From: Chloroflexota bacterium
Lineage (GTDB): Bacteria > Chloroflexota > Anaerolineae > UBA4142 > SHND01
NCBI GenBank assembly: GCA_016209205.1
Contig: JACQWQ010000191.1
Span: 1 to 45,177, forward strand
DNA: 45,177 bases
Direction: 5' to 3'
The translations under genes and the position numbers were made by a program. The notes below the pieces were generated by a model. The model was not told where the DNA came from and did not search any database. It saw only the letters and a list, made by a program, of their open reading frames with translations. Positions 24,559 through 33,772 of the stretch are shown here, piece by piece; within the stretch, counting starts at the first letter, position 1; each line of letters starts with the position of its first letter.

Positions 24559-24622
24559 TCCTTGATAACATCGCGGGCGAAGCCGTCATGCGCGACGGCT
24601 TCGCCCCTTCCTTCTCAACAAA

Positions 24623-25501
24623 ATGGGCAGATTCGCCAGCGGTCCCAAAGCGACATACATTCCAACCGACGAAACTCCGCAAACTGCACAAGGTCGAGCG
24701 ATAGACCGTCTTTCCACGCTGCCCTGGTGGCTGATTATTCTCCTCTTGCTGGGTGTCTTTTTAGTCCATCAATTGAGCTCTAACGAGCCGTACGTCACTG
24801 CATTCAACCGTGTCGTAAATGGCATTGGCACAACCTTGCTCGTGACAGGAGTGGGCTATACGCTGGCAATTTGCTTTGGCTTGGTTGCCGGACTGGGGCG
24901 CGTTTCGAAAAATATCTTGATTTTCAATGCCGCGACGTTGTATGTCCAAGTCATTCGCGGGGTTCCGATTCTCGTCCAAATGTTATATTGGTCATTCGTC
25001 ATTGTGCCCCTGGGCGCGACGGCTTTGAATGCATTGGGCGCATGGCTGGCGCCCGTTTTGGGCGATGCAAGCTTCTTGGTCAAGATTCAGTCCCGCGACA
25101 TTGATTTTATGTGGCGCGTGACTTTTGCGCTCGCTTTTGCGTATGGTGGTTTTGAAGCCGAAACCTTCCGCGCCGGCATTGAATCTATCGGCAAAGGACA
25201 AATGGAAGCAGCACGTTCCCTCGGCATGAGTTATCCGCAAGCCATGTTGTATATCATTTTGCCGCAAGCCATTCGGCGCGTCTTGCCCCCGCTCGGCAAC
25301 GACTTGATTTCGATGCTCAAAGATTCATCCTTGGTGTCCGCCCTCGGCGTGCGTGAGATGACGCAGGAAGCGCGCCTCTTGGCGGCAGCAAACTTTCGGT
25401 ATATCGAAACATACAGCTCGCTCGCGTTCATGTATCTTTCGCTCACGCTGATTCTTTCACTGTTCGTGCGCGGCATCGAAAATCGCTGGAAACAAGGTTA
25501 G
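24623..25501 (+). CDS. Polar amino acid ABC permease, HisM/GlnP type (292 aa)
   Basis: PAAT-family inner-membrane permease. Membrane segments begin at [14 protein letters not shown]; typical features are [17 protein letters not shown] and the EAA loop [20 protein letters not shown], followed by [20 protein letters not shown]. Hydrophilic inserts between helices (about residues 130-160) make it longer than the usual 220-250. It lies 64 nt after the fused receptor gene and 5 nt before the ATPase. It is the only permease of this family here, so it probably homodimerises. Its receptor is most likely the C-terminal half of the fused lipoprotein. Confidence 0.92.
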   Translation: MGRFASGPKATYIPTDETPQTAQGRAIDRLSTLPWWLIILLLLGVFLVHQLSSNEPYVTAFNRVVNGIGTTLLVTGVGYTLAICFGLVAGLGRVSKNILIFNAATLYVQVIRGVPILVQMLYWSFVIVPLGATALNALGAWLAPVLGDASFLVKIQSRDIDFMWRVTFALAFAYGGFEAETFRAGIESIGKGQMEAARSLGMSYPQAMLYIILPQAIRRVLPPLGNDLISMLKDSSLVSALGVREMTQEARLLAAANFRYIETYSSLAFMYLSLTLILSLFVRGIENRWKQG

Positions 25502-25506
25502 CCATA

Positions 25507-26244
25507 ATGAGCGCGCCCTTCATCCAAATCGAGAACGTTCACAAACATTTCGGCTCCACTCACGCGCTGCGCGGCGTTTCGACGTACGTGAATAAAGGGG
25601 AGGTTCTCGTCGTGATCGGTCCGAGCGGCTGCGGCAAGTCTACCTTGTTGCGTTCGATCAACGGCTTGGAGACGATTGACGCGGGCAAGATTATTGTGGA
25701 CAATAATGTCATTGACGCCAAGCACAAGAATATCAACGCCGTGCGCGCCGAAGTGGGCATGGTCTTTCAACAATTCAATCTTTTTCCACATCTCACCGTC
25801 CTGGAAAATTTGACGCTGGCGCAAATCAAGGTCCGCAAGCGCGACAAAAAATCGAGTCAAGACATCGCGCACGACCTCTTGAAAAAAGTTCGGATTCCTG
25901 AGAAAATCAGCATGTATCCCGGACAGCTTTCGGGCGGGCAGCAGCAGCGCGTCGCGATTGCGCGCGCGCTCGCCATGAATCCCAAAGTGATGCTGTTCGA
26001 CGAACCGACCAGCGCGCTCGATCCGGAAATGATCAACGAAGTGTTGGACGTGATGCTCGACCTCGCGCGGGAAGGCATGACGATGCTGGTGGTCTCGCAC
26101 GAGATGGGCTTTGCGCGCAACGCCGCTTCGCGTGTGGTCTTTATGGATGCCGGAGCGATCGTCGCCGAAGGCACCCCACACGAAATGTTCGACAACCCGA
26201 CGAACGAGCGCATGAAACAGTTTTTGAGCAAGATACTTCACTAG
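25507..26244 (+). CDS. glnQ: Polar amino acid ABC transporter ATPase, GlnQ type (245 aa)
   Basis: ATP-binding subunit. Walker A is [10 protein letters not shown]-loop [16 protein letters not shown], signature [15 protein letters not shown], Walker [14 protein letters not shown]-loop VVSHEMGFA. The sequence pattern and length are those of PAAT ATPases (GlnQ/HisP) rather than LivG/LivF. It starts 5 nt after the HisM-type permease. It energises that permease; the LIV permeases have their own LivG/LivF further down. Confidence 0.94.
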   Translation: MSAPFIQIENVHKHFGSTHALRGVSTYVNKGEVLVVIGPSGCGKSTLLRSINGLETIDAGKIIVDNNVIDAKHKNINAVRAEVGMVFQQFNLFPHLTVLENLTLAQIKVRKRDKKSSQDIAHDLLKKVRIPEKISMYPGQLSGGQQQRVAIARALAMNPKVMLFDEPTSALDPEMINEVLDVMLDLAREGMTMLVVSHEMGFARNAASRVVFMDAGAIVAEGTPHEMFDNPTNERMKQFLSKILH

Positions 26245-26367
26245 TCACAGGTCACAGGTTACAGGTTGCAGGTTGCAGGTTGCAGGTCACAAGGAATTAG
26301 GGGCTTGCGACTGGAAACTTGCGACCAGAGACTTGCGACTTGCGGCTTGCAACTTGAAACCTGAAAC
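26245..26367. repeat. Heptamer repeat spacer between glnQ and livG
   Basis: CAGGTTG/CAGGTTA units (26253-26290), then GACTTGC/AACTTGC-type units (26306-26360). The repeat runs to the base before the livG ATG, so livG has no ordinary Shine-Dalgarno. Confidence 0.85.
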
Positions 26368-27144
26368 ATGGCTACCATTCTCCAAGCCAAAAGCGTGACC
26401 AAACGATTCGGCGGGTTGACCGCTGTGGATAATGTGGACTTTGACATTGAAGAAGGATCCATCGTGAGTCTCATCGGTCCGAACGGGGCAGGCAAGACCA
26501 CCTTTTTCAACTGTATCACGGGGTATTACACTCCCGAAGAAGGCGCGATCAAATTCGGCGACACGTCAACCGTCGGGCTCAAGATGCACCAGATCACGAA
26601 ATTGGGCATCGCGCGCACGTTTCAAAACATTCGCCTCTTTGGGAACATGACCGCGCTGGAAAACGTGATGGTCGGCGAACACCCGCGCATGCACGCCGGT
26701 GTCCTGGGCGCACTCTTGCACGACCGGCGCACCCGCGAGGAGGAGGTGCGGGTGCAGCGGACTGCGGCGGACCTTTTGAAATTCGTCGGCTTGCGCGGCA
26801 AAGAGAATTTACTCGCCAAGAACTTGTCGTATGGCGATCAACGCCGTTTGGAAATTGCGCGCGCGCTCGGCACCCAGCCACAACTTTTGCTCCTCGACGA
26901 ACCGACCGCCGGGATGAACCCCCAAGAGAGCTCGTTAATGGTGGATTTCATTCGCCGTTTGCGCGATGAGCGCAAGTTGACCATCCTCCTGATCGAGCAC
27001 CACATGCGGGTCGTCATGACGATTTCCGAACGGGTCACGGTGCTTGATTTCGGAATCAAGATCGCCGAAGGGACTCCAGCGCAAGTGCAGCAAAATCCCA
27101 AAGTGCGTGAAGCCTATCTCGGCACGTCCGAGACGCACGCCTGA
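26368..27144 (+). CDS. livG: LIV-family ABC ATPase LivG (258 aa)
   Basis: ATPase of the branched-chain amino acid transporter. Walker A GPNGAGKTTFFNCITG, LivG-type GIARTFQNIRLF, signature LSYGDQRRLEIARAL, Walker B LLLLDEPTAGMNP, H-loop LIEHHM, and the LivG C-terminal AYLG. It has the long helical insert (about residues 95-135) typical of LivG. It pairs with LivF. It is the only livG in the window, so it presumably serves both LivH/LivM pairs. Confidence 0.94.
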   Translation: MATILQAKSVTKRFGGLTAVDNVDFDIEEGSIVSLIGPNGAGKTTFFNCITGYYTPEEGAIKFGDTSTVGLKMHQITKLGIARTFQNIRLFGNMTALENVMVGEHPRMHAGVLGALLHDRRTREEEVRVQRTAADLLKFVGLRGKENLLAKNLSYGDQRRLEIARALGTQPQLLLLDEPTAGMNPQESSLMVDFIRRLRDERKLTILLIEHHMRVVMTISERVTVLDFGIKIAEGTPAQVQQNPKVREAYLGTSETHA

Positions 27145-27208
27145 ATGAAAGGATGAAGGCAGAAGGATGAAACCCAAAGGTCTCCGTTCGTGTTCATCCT
27201 TCATCGGC

Positions 27209-27247
27209 AATCGCAAGCGATTGCATCAATCGCAAGCGATTGCATCA
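27209..27247. repeat. Duplicated AATCGCAAGCGATTGCATC element
   Basis: Two adjacent 19-bp copies, each holding the palindrome AATCGC-A-AGCGATT, just before livF. It forces a longer repeat-coded N-terminal reading frame that I reject as coding. Confidence 0.85.
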
Positions 27248-27264
27248 TCCTTCAAAATTCATCT

Positions 27265-27978
27265 ATGCCATTACTTGCCGTCAATGATATTCACACGTAT
27301 TACGGGCACATTTACGCGCTCAAAGGCATCTCGATCACCGTCGAAAAGGGAGAGGTAGTGACGCTGATTGGCGCCAATGGGGCGGGCAAGACGACGACGC
27401 TCAAGACCATTTCTGGCTTGCTTCATCCGAAACAAGGCACGATCTTTTTGGAGGGAGAACAAATCAGCGGCTTGCCTCCGCATGTCATTGTCAGTAAAGG
27501 CGTTGGGCAGGCGCCGGAAGGGCGTCAAATTTTCACCCGCCTCACCGTCGAAGAGAATTTGGATATGGGCGCGTACTCGCGCCAAGACAAGCTGGAAATC
27601 AAAAAAGACCTGGAGCACGTGTACCAGATATTCCCCCGTCTGGCGGAACGACGCAACCAAGCTGGCGGCACGCTTTCCGGCGGCGAACAACAGATGCTCG
27701 CGATTGGACGCGCGCTCATGTCCCGCCCGCGCATTTTGCTCCTCGACGAACCTTCGATGGGGCTTGCGCCGGTCCTGGTGGATACGATTTTTCAGATCAT
27801 TCAAGAATTGAATCGCGAAGGCACGACGATTCTGTTGGTCGAGCAGAATGCGGCGCGGGCGCTTTCGGTTGCCAATCGCGGCTATGTGTTGGAGACCGGA
27901 CACATTTTTGTGGAAGGCAGCGCGCAGGAGCTGGCCAAGAATGAACAAGTGCGCAAAGCGTATTTGGGTGAAGTGTGA
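27265..27978 (+). CDS. livF: LIV-family ABC ATPase LivF (237 aa)
   Basis: Second ATPase of the LIV transporter. Walker A GANGAGKTTTLKTISG, GVGQAPEGRQIFTRLTVEEN (LivF hallmark), signature LSGGEQQMLAIGRAL, Walker B ILLLDEPSMGLAP, H-loop LVEQNA, C-terminal AYLGEV. ATG 27265 (MPLLAVNDIHTYYG) matches usual LivF N-termini; the in-frame upstream extension is repeat sequence. No Shine-Dalgarno is evident. Confidence 0.94.
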   Translation: MPLLAVNDIHTYYGHIYALKGISITVEKGEVVTLIGANGAGKTTTLKTISGLLHPKQGTIFLEGEQISGLPPHVIVSKGVGQAPEGRQIFTRLTVEENLDMGAYSRQDKLEIKKDLEHVYQIFPRLAERRNQAGGTLSGGEQQMLAIGRALMSRPRILLLDEPSMGLAPVLVDTIFQIIQELNREGTTILLVEQNAARALSVANRGYVLETGHIFVEGSAQELAKNEQVRKAYLGEV

Positions 27979-28147
27979 TTGGGACATCGTCTTGTGAAAG
28001 CGTTACCTGTTTCCGCGCAGCCGGGATGAGCAAATCATCAGAGACCCCGCGTTTTTCCCTTGCTCTTTCTGGGCGCACTATGGGAGGTGATGCTGTCGCT
28101 CATTTTCATGTCGTGACGCGTCTTCCGCGTTCAAGACTAGCGATCTT

Positions 28148-28189
28148 GTAGATTCCTGGAATCTACGCGTGTAGATTCGATGAATCTGC
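28148..28189 (+). promoter_or_regulatory. Two tandem GTAGATTC palindromes in the livK leader
   Basis: GTAGATTC-CTG-GAATCTAC (28148-28166) and GTAGATTC-GAT-GAATCTGC (28171-28189), centres 23 bp apart, 46 nt before the livK start. They are either paired binding sites for a dimeric regulator or RNA hairpins. Confidence 0.5.
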
Positions 28190-28234
28190 GACGCGGCTTT
28201 ATCAACTGCAGGACCTTTGGAGGAGGAGAAAAAA

Positions 28235-29467
28235 ATGAATCGCAAGTTCCTCGTTATCGCAGCATTGGCGATAGCTGTGGCGTTGGTTGCAGTAGCGTGC
28301 GGAGGCATTGGCGGCGCCGGAGGCGGCACCATCAAGATCATTTCCAGCACCCCGCTCACGGGCGGCGACTCGGCGGATGGCATCTCGATGGCAAATTCTG
28401 CCAAGCTGGCGCTCAAAAATCACGGACCCAAGTCCGGCAACTATACGCTCGTTCTGGAGACACTGGACGATGCGAGCGCGGCGCGCGGCGCATGGGATGG
28501 CGACGTCGAAACCAGCAACGCCAATAAAGCCGTTGCCGACAAAAGCGTGCTCGGGTATCTGGGCACGTACAACTCGGGCGCGGCAAAACTGTCCATCCCC
28601 ATCCTGAATCAAGCCGGCCCGATGGTCATGGTCAGCGGCGCCAACACGTACGCCGGTCTGACCAAATCGCTGCCGGGGCTTACGGACGCGGACGAACCGA
28701 ACAAGTACTATCCCACCGGTGTGCGCAATTATGCGCGCATCGTTGCGCCGGATGATCTGCAAGGCGCTGTTGGCGCACGTTGGGCAAAAGACCGCGGCGT
28801 CAAGTCGGTCTACATCCTCGATGACCAGCAGTTGTACGGCAAGGGGATTGCCGACGTGTATGAAAAGACAGCAACGGAGCTGGGGATCAAGGTCGTCGGT
28901 CATGAAGGCATTGATACGAAAGCAACTGACTATAGCGCCCTCGCCACCAAGATTGCCGACCTCAAACCGGATTCGGTCTACTTTGGCGGCGTCGCGTCGA
29001 GCAACCCCGGTCTGGTTTGGAAGGCGCTGCGCTCTGCCGGCTACAAAAGCGAACTTTCGGGTCCTGACGGCATGATGTCCGAGAACTTTGTGAAAGCAGC
29101 AGGTCAAGATGCCGAAGGCACCCTCCTGACGTTCGCGGGGCTTCCGCTGGACAAGTTGGATGAGATCAGTCCCGAAGGCAAGAAATGGCACGAGCAGTAC
29201 GTCAAAGAGTTTGGTCAAGAGCCGGGCGTCTATGGCAGCTACGGCTATGAAGCGGCTCTCGTCGTGCTGAAAGCGATTGATGCCTGCGTCGCCAAGAACG
29301 ACGTGACACGCAAGTGCGTGCGCGATGAAGTCTTTAACACCAAAGACTTTACCGGCATCTTGGGCACCAAGTGGTCGTTCGATGCCAACGGCGATACCAC
29401 CGTAACAGTGATGACTCAGAATGTCATCGAGAACGGCAAGTTCAAATATCTCGGCATAGCCAAATAA
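28235..29467 (+). CDS. livK: LivK-type amino-acid-binding lipoprotein (410 aa)
   Basis: Extracytoplasmic receptor of the LIV family (Peripla_BP_6). The signal peptide ends in lipobox VAVAC; a short Gly-rich tether precedes IKIISSTPLTGGDSADG. Receptor features include LGYLGTYNSGAAKLSIPILNQ and DDQQLYGKGIADVYEKTA. Unlike the receptor at 22504 it ends without a second domain. ATG 28235 has GGAGGAGGAG upstream. It lies 256 nt after LivF and 118 nt before the second LivH, suggesting it feeds the second permease pair. Confidence 0.94.
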   Translation: MNRKFLVIAALAIAVALVAVACGGIGGAGGGTIKIISSTPLTGGDSADGISMANSAKLALKNHGPKSGNYTLVLETLDDASAARGAWDGDVETSNANKAVADKSVLGYLGTYNSGAAKLSIPILNQAGPMVMVSGANTYAGLTKSLPGLTDADEPNKYYPTGVRNYARIVAPDDLQGAVGARWAKDRGVKSVYILDDQQLYGKGIADVYEKTATELGIKVVGHEGIDTKATDYSALATKIADLKPDSVYFGGVASSNPGLVWKALRSAGYKSELSGPDGMMSENFVKAAGQDAEGTLLTFAGLPLDKLDEISPEGKKWHEQYVKEFGQEPGVYGSYGYEAALVVLKAIDACVAKNDVTRKCVRDEVFNTKDFTGILGTKWSFDANGDTTVTVMTQNVIENGKFKYLGIAK

Positions 29468-29585
29468 CATCACGGATCGGACCATGGGGACAGGTTGCAT
29501 CCCAAAGCGGTTGGTTTGCGACCTGTCCCTCGTTCAGCCCGCAAACGATCTCCAGGTTATTCGATTCCGATGAATCGGACGGAAC

Positions 29586-30629
29586 ATGAAACGAAACCTC
29601 TCTATTCGCAGTGTCGCATTATGGCTGATTTTGGCTGCCACGGCCTTATTTCTCGGCAGCGCATTTATCGCTAATCCTGCGCTGTTTATTCAGCAGGTCA
29701 TCAATGGACTGGCGCAAGGCGCGATTTTTGCGCTCGTGGCGCTTGGCTATACGCTCGTTTACGGCATTATCGAGTTGATCAATTTTGCGCACGGGGATGT
29801 TTACATGATTGGCGCATTCATCGGATTGTCCATCGTCAGTCTGATGGGCGCGAGTGAAAAATCCGATTCCGGCACAATGCTCTTGACCATCGCGCTCATG
29901 TTTATCACCGCGCCGCTCGTGTGCGCCGTGCTCAATGTGACCATCGAACGTTTGGCGTACCGCCCACTGCGCAACGCGCCGCGCATCGTGGTCCTCATTA
30001 GCGCGATTGGTATGTCATTCATCCTCGAACAAGTCGGCTTGTGGTGGGCGCAATTCGGCGCGCTCTCGTATTTTGGCGGGAGTGGCTCAACGCCCAAGTC
30101 CTTCCCGGCGTTGGTGCCCAAATTCAATCTGCTGGCAGAGACGGCCATCAATATCAACTTGACGCCCAAGCATATTTTTGCGCTGGCGCTGGCGATCCCG
30201 CTCATGATTATCCTGCGTCTCTTTGTGCAGCGTACGCTGATGGGCAAGGCGATGCGCGCGACGGCTCAAAATCGCGACGCCGCGCGCTTGATGGGCATTG
30301 ACATCAATCGTGTGATCTCGCTGACCTTTCTGATCGGCGGCGCGCTCGCGGGCGTGGGCGGCGTGGCAGGCGGGCTTTATTTTGAGGGCGTCGTATGGAA
30401 TATGGGTTTCGATATGGGACTGAAAGCATTTACGTCGGCGGTATTGGGCGGCATCGGAAATATTACCGGCGCGATGCTCGGCGGATTCTTTATCGGACTC
30501 GTCTCGGCGCTGAGTGACCAGTACATCGCCGCACAGTGGACCCGCGCGGTCGTCTTTGGCATCCTGGTCCTGGTCCTGGTCTTTCGCCCGACCGGCTTGC
30601 TTGGCACCGGCGTCCAACAAAAAGCCTGA
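29586..30629 (+). CDS. livH: LivH-type permease, second copy (347 aa)
   Basis: LIV-family permease with GLAQGAIFALVALGYTLVYG, INFAHGDVYMIGAF, and C-terminal LGGIGNITGAMLGGFFIG. It is clearly paralogous to the 19201 gene but diverged, with an extra loop (FGGSGSTPKSFPALVP). A palindrome TCCGAT-GA-ATCGGA (29567-29580) sits immediately before the ATG where a Shine-Dalgarno would be, so translation initiation is unusual. It is followed 20 nt later by LivM. Confidence 0.93.
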   Translation: MKRNLSIRSVALWLILAATALFLGSAFIANPALFIQQVINGLAQGAIFALVALGYTLVYGIIELINFAHGDVYMIGAFIGLSIVSLMGASEKSDSGTMLLTIALMFITAPLVCAVLNVTIERLAYRPLRNAPRIVVLISAIGMSFILEQVGLWWAQFGALSYFGGSGSTPKSFPALVPKFNLLAETAININLTPKHIFALALAIPLMIILRLFVQRTLMGKAMRATAQNRDAARLMGIDINRVISLTFLIGGALAGVGGVAGGLYFEGVVWNMGFDMGLKAFTSAVLGGIGNITGAMLGGFFIGLVSALSDQYIAAQWTRAVVFGILVLVLVFRPTGLLGTGVQQKA

Positions 30630-30649
30630 GCGCGATTGGAGAGACACAC

Positions 30650-31852
30650 ATGTCCCGTCAATTAGACTTGAATCGCATCCGGGGTTGGCTGCGCGCACAC
30701 TGGAAGCTCGTCATCCTTGGAATTCTAGTCGTGTTGTTTCCGTTTTTTGATGGCTTCCTCCAACAGATTTCGGACTATTCTCTCGGAGGATATACCGGCT
30801 CTCTGGTTACCGTGTTGATGTACGCAATGCTCGCCCTCGGACTCAACATCGTCGTCGGTTATGCGGGCTTACTCGATTTGGGGTACGCGGCGTTTTTTGC
30901 GATTGGCGCATACTCGATGAGTCTGCTCAGTACACCCCATCCGCCGTGGGGCCTCGGCGTGCCCTTCCCGTTCAACTATTTTTGGATCGCCGTTATTTTG
31001 TCGGCGCTGATCGCGCTGGTCAGTGGATTCGCGCTCGGCGCGCCGACCATTCCCTTGCGCGGCGATTACCTCGCCATCGTCACTTTGGGGTTCGGGGAAA
31101 TCGTGCCGGTGGTTTTCCGCAACCTGACCTGTGTGTCCATCCCGTTTTTGAACGTCGAATGTCTCGATATTACCGCCGGCGAGCGCGGGGTAAGTCTGGT
31201 CGCGCTGCCCGGGGTGCCCGGAATCGCTACGTTTAACAAACTGGATCTTGCCCCCTGGTACTGGCTTGCTTTGCTCATTATCGTCGGCGCGATTTTCGTG
31301 AATCGGCGCTTGGAGGATTCGCGCTTGGGGCGCGCCTGGATGGCGATGCGCGAGGATGAAGAAGCCGCTGCCTCGATGGGCGTGGATATTGTGCGCACCA
31401 AACTGCTGGCGTTCGCGATGGGCGCTGCCTTTAGCGGTTTTGCCGGCGCGTACTATGCCTCGTACATTCAAGCCGTCTTTCCAAGCAGTTTCGATTTCAC
31501 CGTCTCGGTCACCGTTCTCTGCGCGGTGGTTTTGGGCGGCAGCGGTAATCCATACGGCGCGCTGCTGGGGGGAATTCTAGTCGCAGGCATTGACCGTATC
31601 GGCTTGAATCTCTTGACCACCGGAGCTCGCGCCCTTGGCAATTTCATCCCGTTCTTGGGGGACATAGATTTTCAACTGTGGCGCTATGGGTTATATGGAC
31701 TCGCGCTCGTCATTGTCATGTTGGTACGCCCGCAAGGGGTGCTGCCCAGCACCGCGCGCGCGCGTGAACTGACCGAGTCCCTCGAAGAAGAAAAGTTATC
31801 CGGGATTGTCGCCGCCGAAGAAGTGGTCGCACACGAAAGTGAAGCCGGTTAG
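30650..31852 (+). CDS. livM: LivM-type permease, second copy (400 aa)
   Basis: LIV permease with MLALGLNIVVGYAGLLDLGY, AFFAIGAYSMSLL, LRGDYLAIVTLGFGEIVPV, ATPase-contact loop RAWMAMREDEEAAASMGVD, and VRPQGVLPS near the end. It lacks the 190-residue N-terminal extension of the first LivM. ATG 30650 (MSRQLDLNRIRG) has GGAGAG nine bases upstream; an ATG at 30536 in the same frame overlaps LivH and is rejected. Its C-terminus carries a charged tail (TESLEEEKLSGIVAAEE). Confidence 0.93.
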   Translation: MSRQLDLNRIRGWLRAHWKLVILGILVVLFPFFDGFLQQISDYSLGGYTGSLVTVLMYAMLALGLNIVVGYAGLLDLGYAAFFAIGAYSMSLLSTPHPPWGLGVPFPFNYFWIAVILSALIALVSGFALGAPTIPLRGDYLAIVTLGFGEIVPVVFRNLTCVSIPFLNVECLDITAGERGVSLVALPGVPGIATFNKLDLAPWYWLALLIIVGAIFVNRRLEDSRLGRAWMAMREDEEAAASMGVDIVRTKLLAFAMGAAFSGFAGAYYASYIQAVFPSSFDFTVSVTVLCAVVLGGSGNPYGALLGGILVAGIDRIGLNLLTTGARALGNFIPFLGDIDFQLWRYGLYGLALVIVMLVRPQGVLPSTARARELTESLEEEKLSGIVAAEEVVAHESEAG

Positions 31853-31858
31853 ACGCCA

Positions 31859-31930
31859 AGACCTTCGAGGTTTTGGCGATGAACGCGAACGGTCCAAGCC
31901 AGGCAGATCGTTCAAAAACCTCGAAGGTCT
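31859..31930. repeat. 16-bp inverted repeat flanking 40 bp
   Basis: AGACCTTCGAGGTTTT (31859-31874) and its exact complement (31915-31930). The core resembles the palindrome at 8753-8805. It follows the LivM stop at once and could act as a terminator or processing hairpin. Confidence 0.8.
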
Positions 31931-31949
31931 CGCGGCAGCTCCGTCGTTC

Positions 31950-32462
31950 ATGGACCCAGTACAACAGCAGGCGCTCATCGAGCGTCTCTATGAAAACGAA
32001 TCGCTGACCAGCAATCTCACCGACGCGGAGGCCAAGCCGCTGCTCCAATGGGCCGAAGCGCAAATTCGCGACGGCGCCAACGCGGAACTCGTCATCGCCG
32101 CCGTCAACGCGGCCAACCAAAGCGGCGCCGAGGGCATCCAAGCCCTGTTGGTGCAGGCACGCGCGTTTCTGAAGCAACACCTTGACCTTCAACCGGCCGA
32201 TGCGCCACGCGCCGCGGACCATGCTAATACGACGATGGCTGCGTCCGCACCGGCAGCATCCACGGCAAACGCTGCGGAGATAGGCATGCGCGCCGCGCCG
32301 ACAACGCCGACAACTCTCAGCGTCTCGGGCGAAAACTTGACCCTGTCAACGCCGAGCGCCACGCCTCAAACCCCCACTGCACCGGCCAAAACTCCGCCCG
32401 CCAAAAAATCACGTCGCTCCACGAAACGCAAGAAAAAATCAAATTCAGTGTTTCGAGCATGA
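31950..32462 (+). CDS. Unknown protein with basic tail (170 aa)
   Basis: I do not recognise the family. Residues 1-75 (MDPVQQQALIERLYENESLT onward) look like a small helical domain. A Pro/Thr/Ala/Ser linker of about 70 residues follows, ending in a strongly basic tail (AKKSRRSTKRKKKSN), which suggests nucleic acid or membrane-phosphate contact. Its ATG has no Shine-Dalgarno, being just after the inverted repeat; a longer frame from 31806 overlaps livM and includes the repeat. Its stop overlaps the start of the PLD gene (ATGA), so the two are coupled. Confidence 0.7.
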   Translation: MDPVQQQALIERLYENESLTSNLTDAEAKPLLQWAEAQIRDGANAELVIAAVNAANQSGAEGIQALLVQARAFLKQHLDLQPADAPRAADHANTTMAASAPAASTANAAEIGMRAAPTTPTTLSVSGENLTLSTPSATPQTPTAPAKTPPAKKSRRSTKRKKKSNSVFRA

Positions 32463-33697
32463 ATAAAAAAAGAGGTTCGTATAGAACCCGCCGTGCGGGT
32501 TTTAGCCCGTGGGTTCTTCTCGCCGGGCTGGTCATCGTCCTCGCCATTGCCGGAGCCAGCGCGCTGTTTGGCGCCACATCCCTCCTTCCCCCCCCTCCGC
32601 CAAGTACACCCGCGAGCGGGGCTCTGCAAACCGGCGCGCCCGTTACGAGCTTGCCGCGCGCAAACGTCGCGCAGGGCGAATGGTATACGGTTTACTTTAC
32701 GCTGCCCAGCTATCCCGAGAAAAAGGAATCACGCAGCGGCGGCGTGGATCGAGCCATCGCCGCCGATTTGGAACGCGCGCAGAAAACCATTGATGCGGCC
32801 GTGTTTGATTTTCGCCTGCCATCGCTCGTGGACGGCTTTGCCCGCGCGGCTGCGCGCGGCGTGCGCGTGCGGCTGGTCACCGATTACGCGGCAAACCGCG
32901 CGGCGAAAGACTTTACCGATGCCGTTGACAAAATGGAAAAGGCGGGCGTGCAAGTCTTGCGCGATCAGCGCAGCTCTTTGATGCACAACAAATTCGTCGT
33001 CATTGACCAGCGTCTCTTGTGGACCGGCTCGATGAACTTTACGGCGAATGACGTGTATCGCAACAATAACAATATGCTGCGCCTTGCGCTGCCCGCGTTG
33101 ATCGAAAACTACAACGCCCGTTTCGAGCGCCTGTTTCAATCGCGCAGCGCGGATGCGCCGGGCAAAGAGGTTCCTCAGCCGCGCGTCACATTGGCGAACG
33201 GCGTAACGCTGGAAAATTATTTTTCGCCCACGGGCGGCGCGGCAAAAGCGATTCTCGACAAACTCAAGTCCGCGCAAAAGAGTATTCGCATCACCGCCTT
33301 TACGTTTACCGACACGGCAATGGCCGATGTGCTCAAAGCGCAAGCGAAAGCCAAGGTGAACGTGCAGGGAGTTTTTGAAACGCGTAACAATGGCGCGAGC
33401 GGCGCGGAATTTCCGGGGTTAAAGCGCGCCAAATTGGAAGTTTTAGAAGACGGCAACTGTTATATCCTGCATAGCAAAACGATGGTCATTGACGACCGCT
33501 ATGTGGTCACGGGTTCGTACAATTTCACCGCGAACGCGGACAAGTCCAACGACGAGAACCTCTTGATCATTGACGATCCCGAACTCGCGCAGGAATACAC
33601 TACCGAATTCAACCGCATTTACGCACAAGCCAAAAATCCGACGGTGTGCGGAGCAAGCAATACTTTGAGCGACCCGGGGAGCGGCGACGAGCAGTAA
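32459..33697 (+). CDS. Phospholipase D-superfamily protein, two HKD motifs (412 aa)
   Basis: An N-terminal membrane anchor (WVLLAGLVIVLAIAGASALF) precedes two PLD-like domains. HKD motif 1 is HNKFVVID at His176, followed by GSMNFT. HKD motif 2 is HSKTMVID at His338, followed by GSYNFT. Two complete HKD motifs form the active site of phosphodiesterases cleaving phospholipids or nucleic acids via a phosphohistidine. The extracytoplasmic orientation and Pro-rich linker (LPPPPPSTPASG) suggest an outside-facing enzyme. Whether it is a lipase or a nuclease cannot be told from sequence. Confidence 0.9.
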   Translation: MNKKRGSYRTRRAGFSPWVLLAGLVIVLAIAGASALFGATSLLPPPPPSTPASGALQTGAPVTSLPRANVAQGEWYTVYFTLPSYPEKKESRSGGVDRAIAADLERAQKTIDAAVFDFRLPSLVDGFARAAARGVRVRLVTDYAANRAAKDFTDAVDKMEKAGVQVLRDQRSSLMHNKFVVIDQRLLWTGSMNFTANDVYRNNNNMLRLALPALIENYNARFERLFQSRSADAPGKEVPQPRVTLANGVTLENYFSPTGGAAKAILDKLKSAQKSIRITAFTFTDTAMADVLKAQAKAKVNVQGVFETRNNGASGAEFPGLKRAKLEVLEDGNCYILHSKTMVIDDRYVVTGSYNFTANADKSNDENLLIIDDPELAQEYTTEFNRIYAQAKNPTVCGASNTLSDPGSGDEQ

Positions 33698-33772
33698 AAT
33701 AGACGCCGTTTCATTCGGGGAATTGCAAGACACAAACAAACAGGCGGCAACACGGCTTTAACTGTTTCTCCA

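Noticed and set aside
25498..26241. A 247-codon minus-strand frame opposite glnQ
   Set aside because: Antisense shadow of an ABC ATPase with all motifs on the plus strand.
28202..29500. A 432-codon minus-strand frame opposite livK
   Set aside because: Shadow of livK. Composition rich in Arg/Ala/His and no motif; the plus strand shows signal peptide and receptor motifs.
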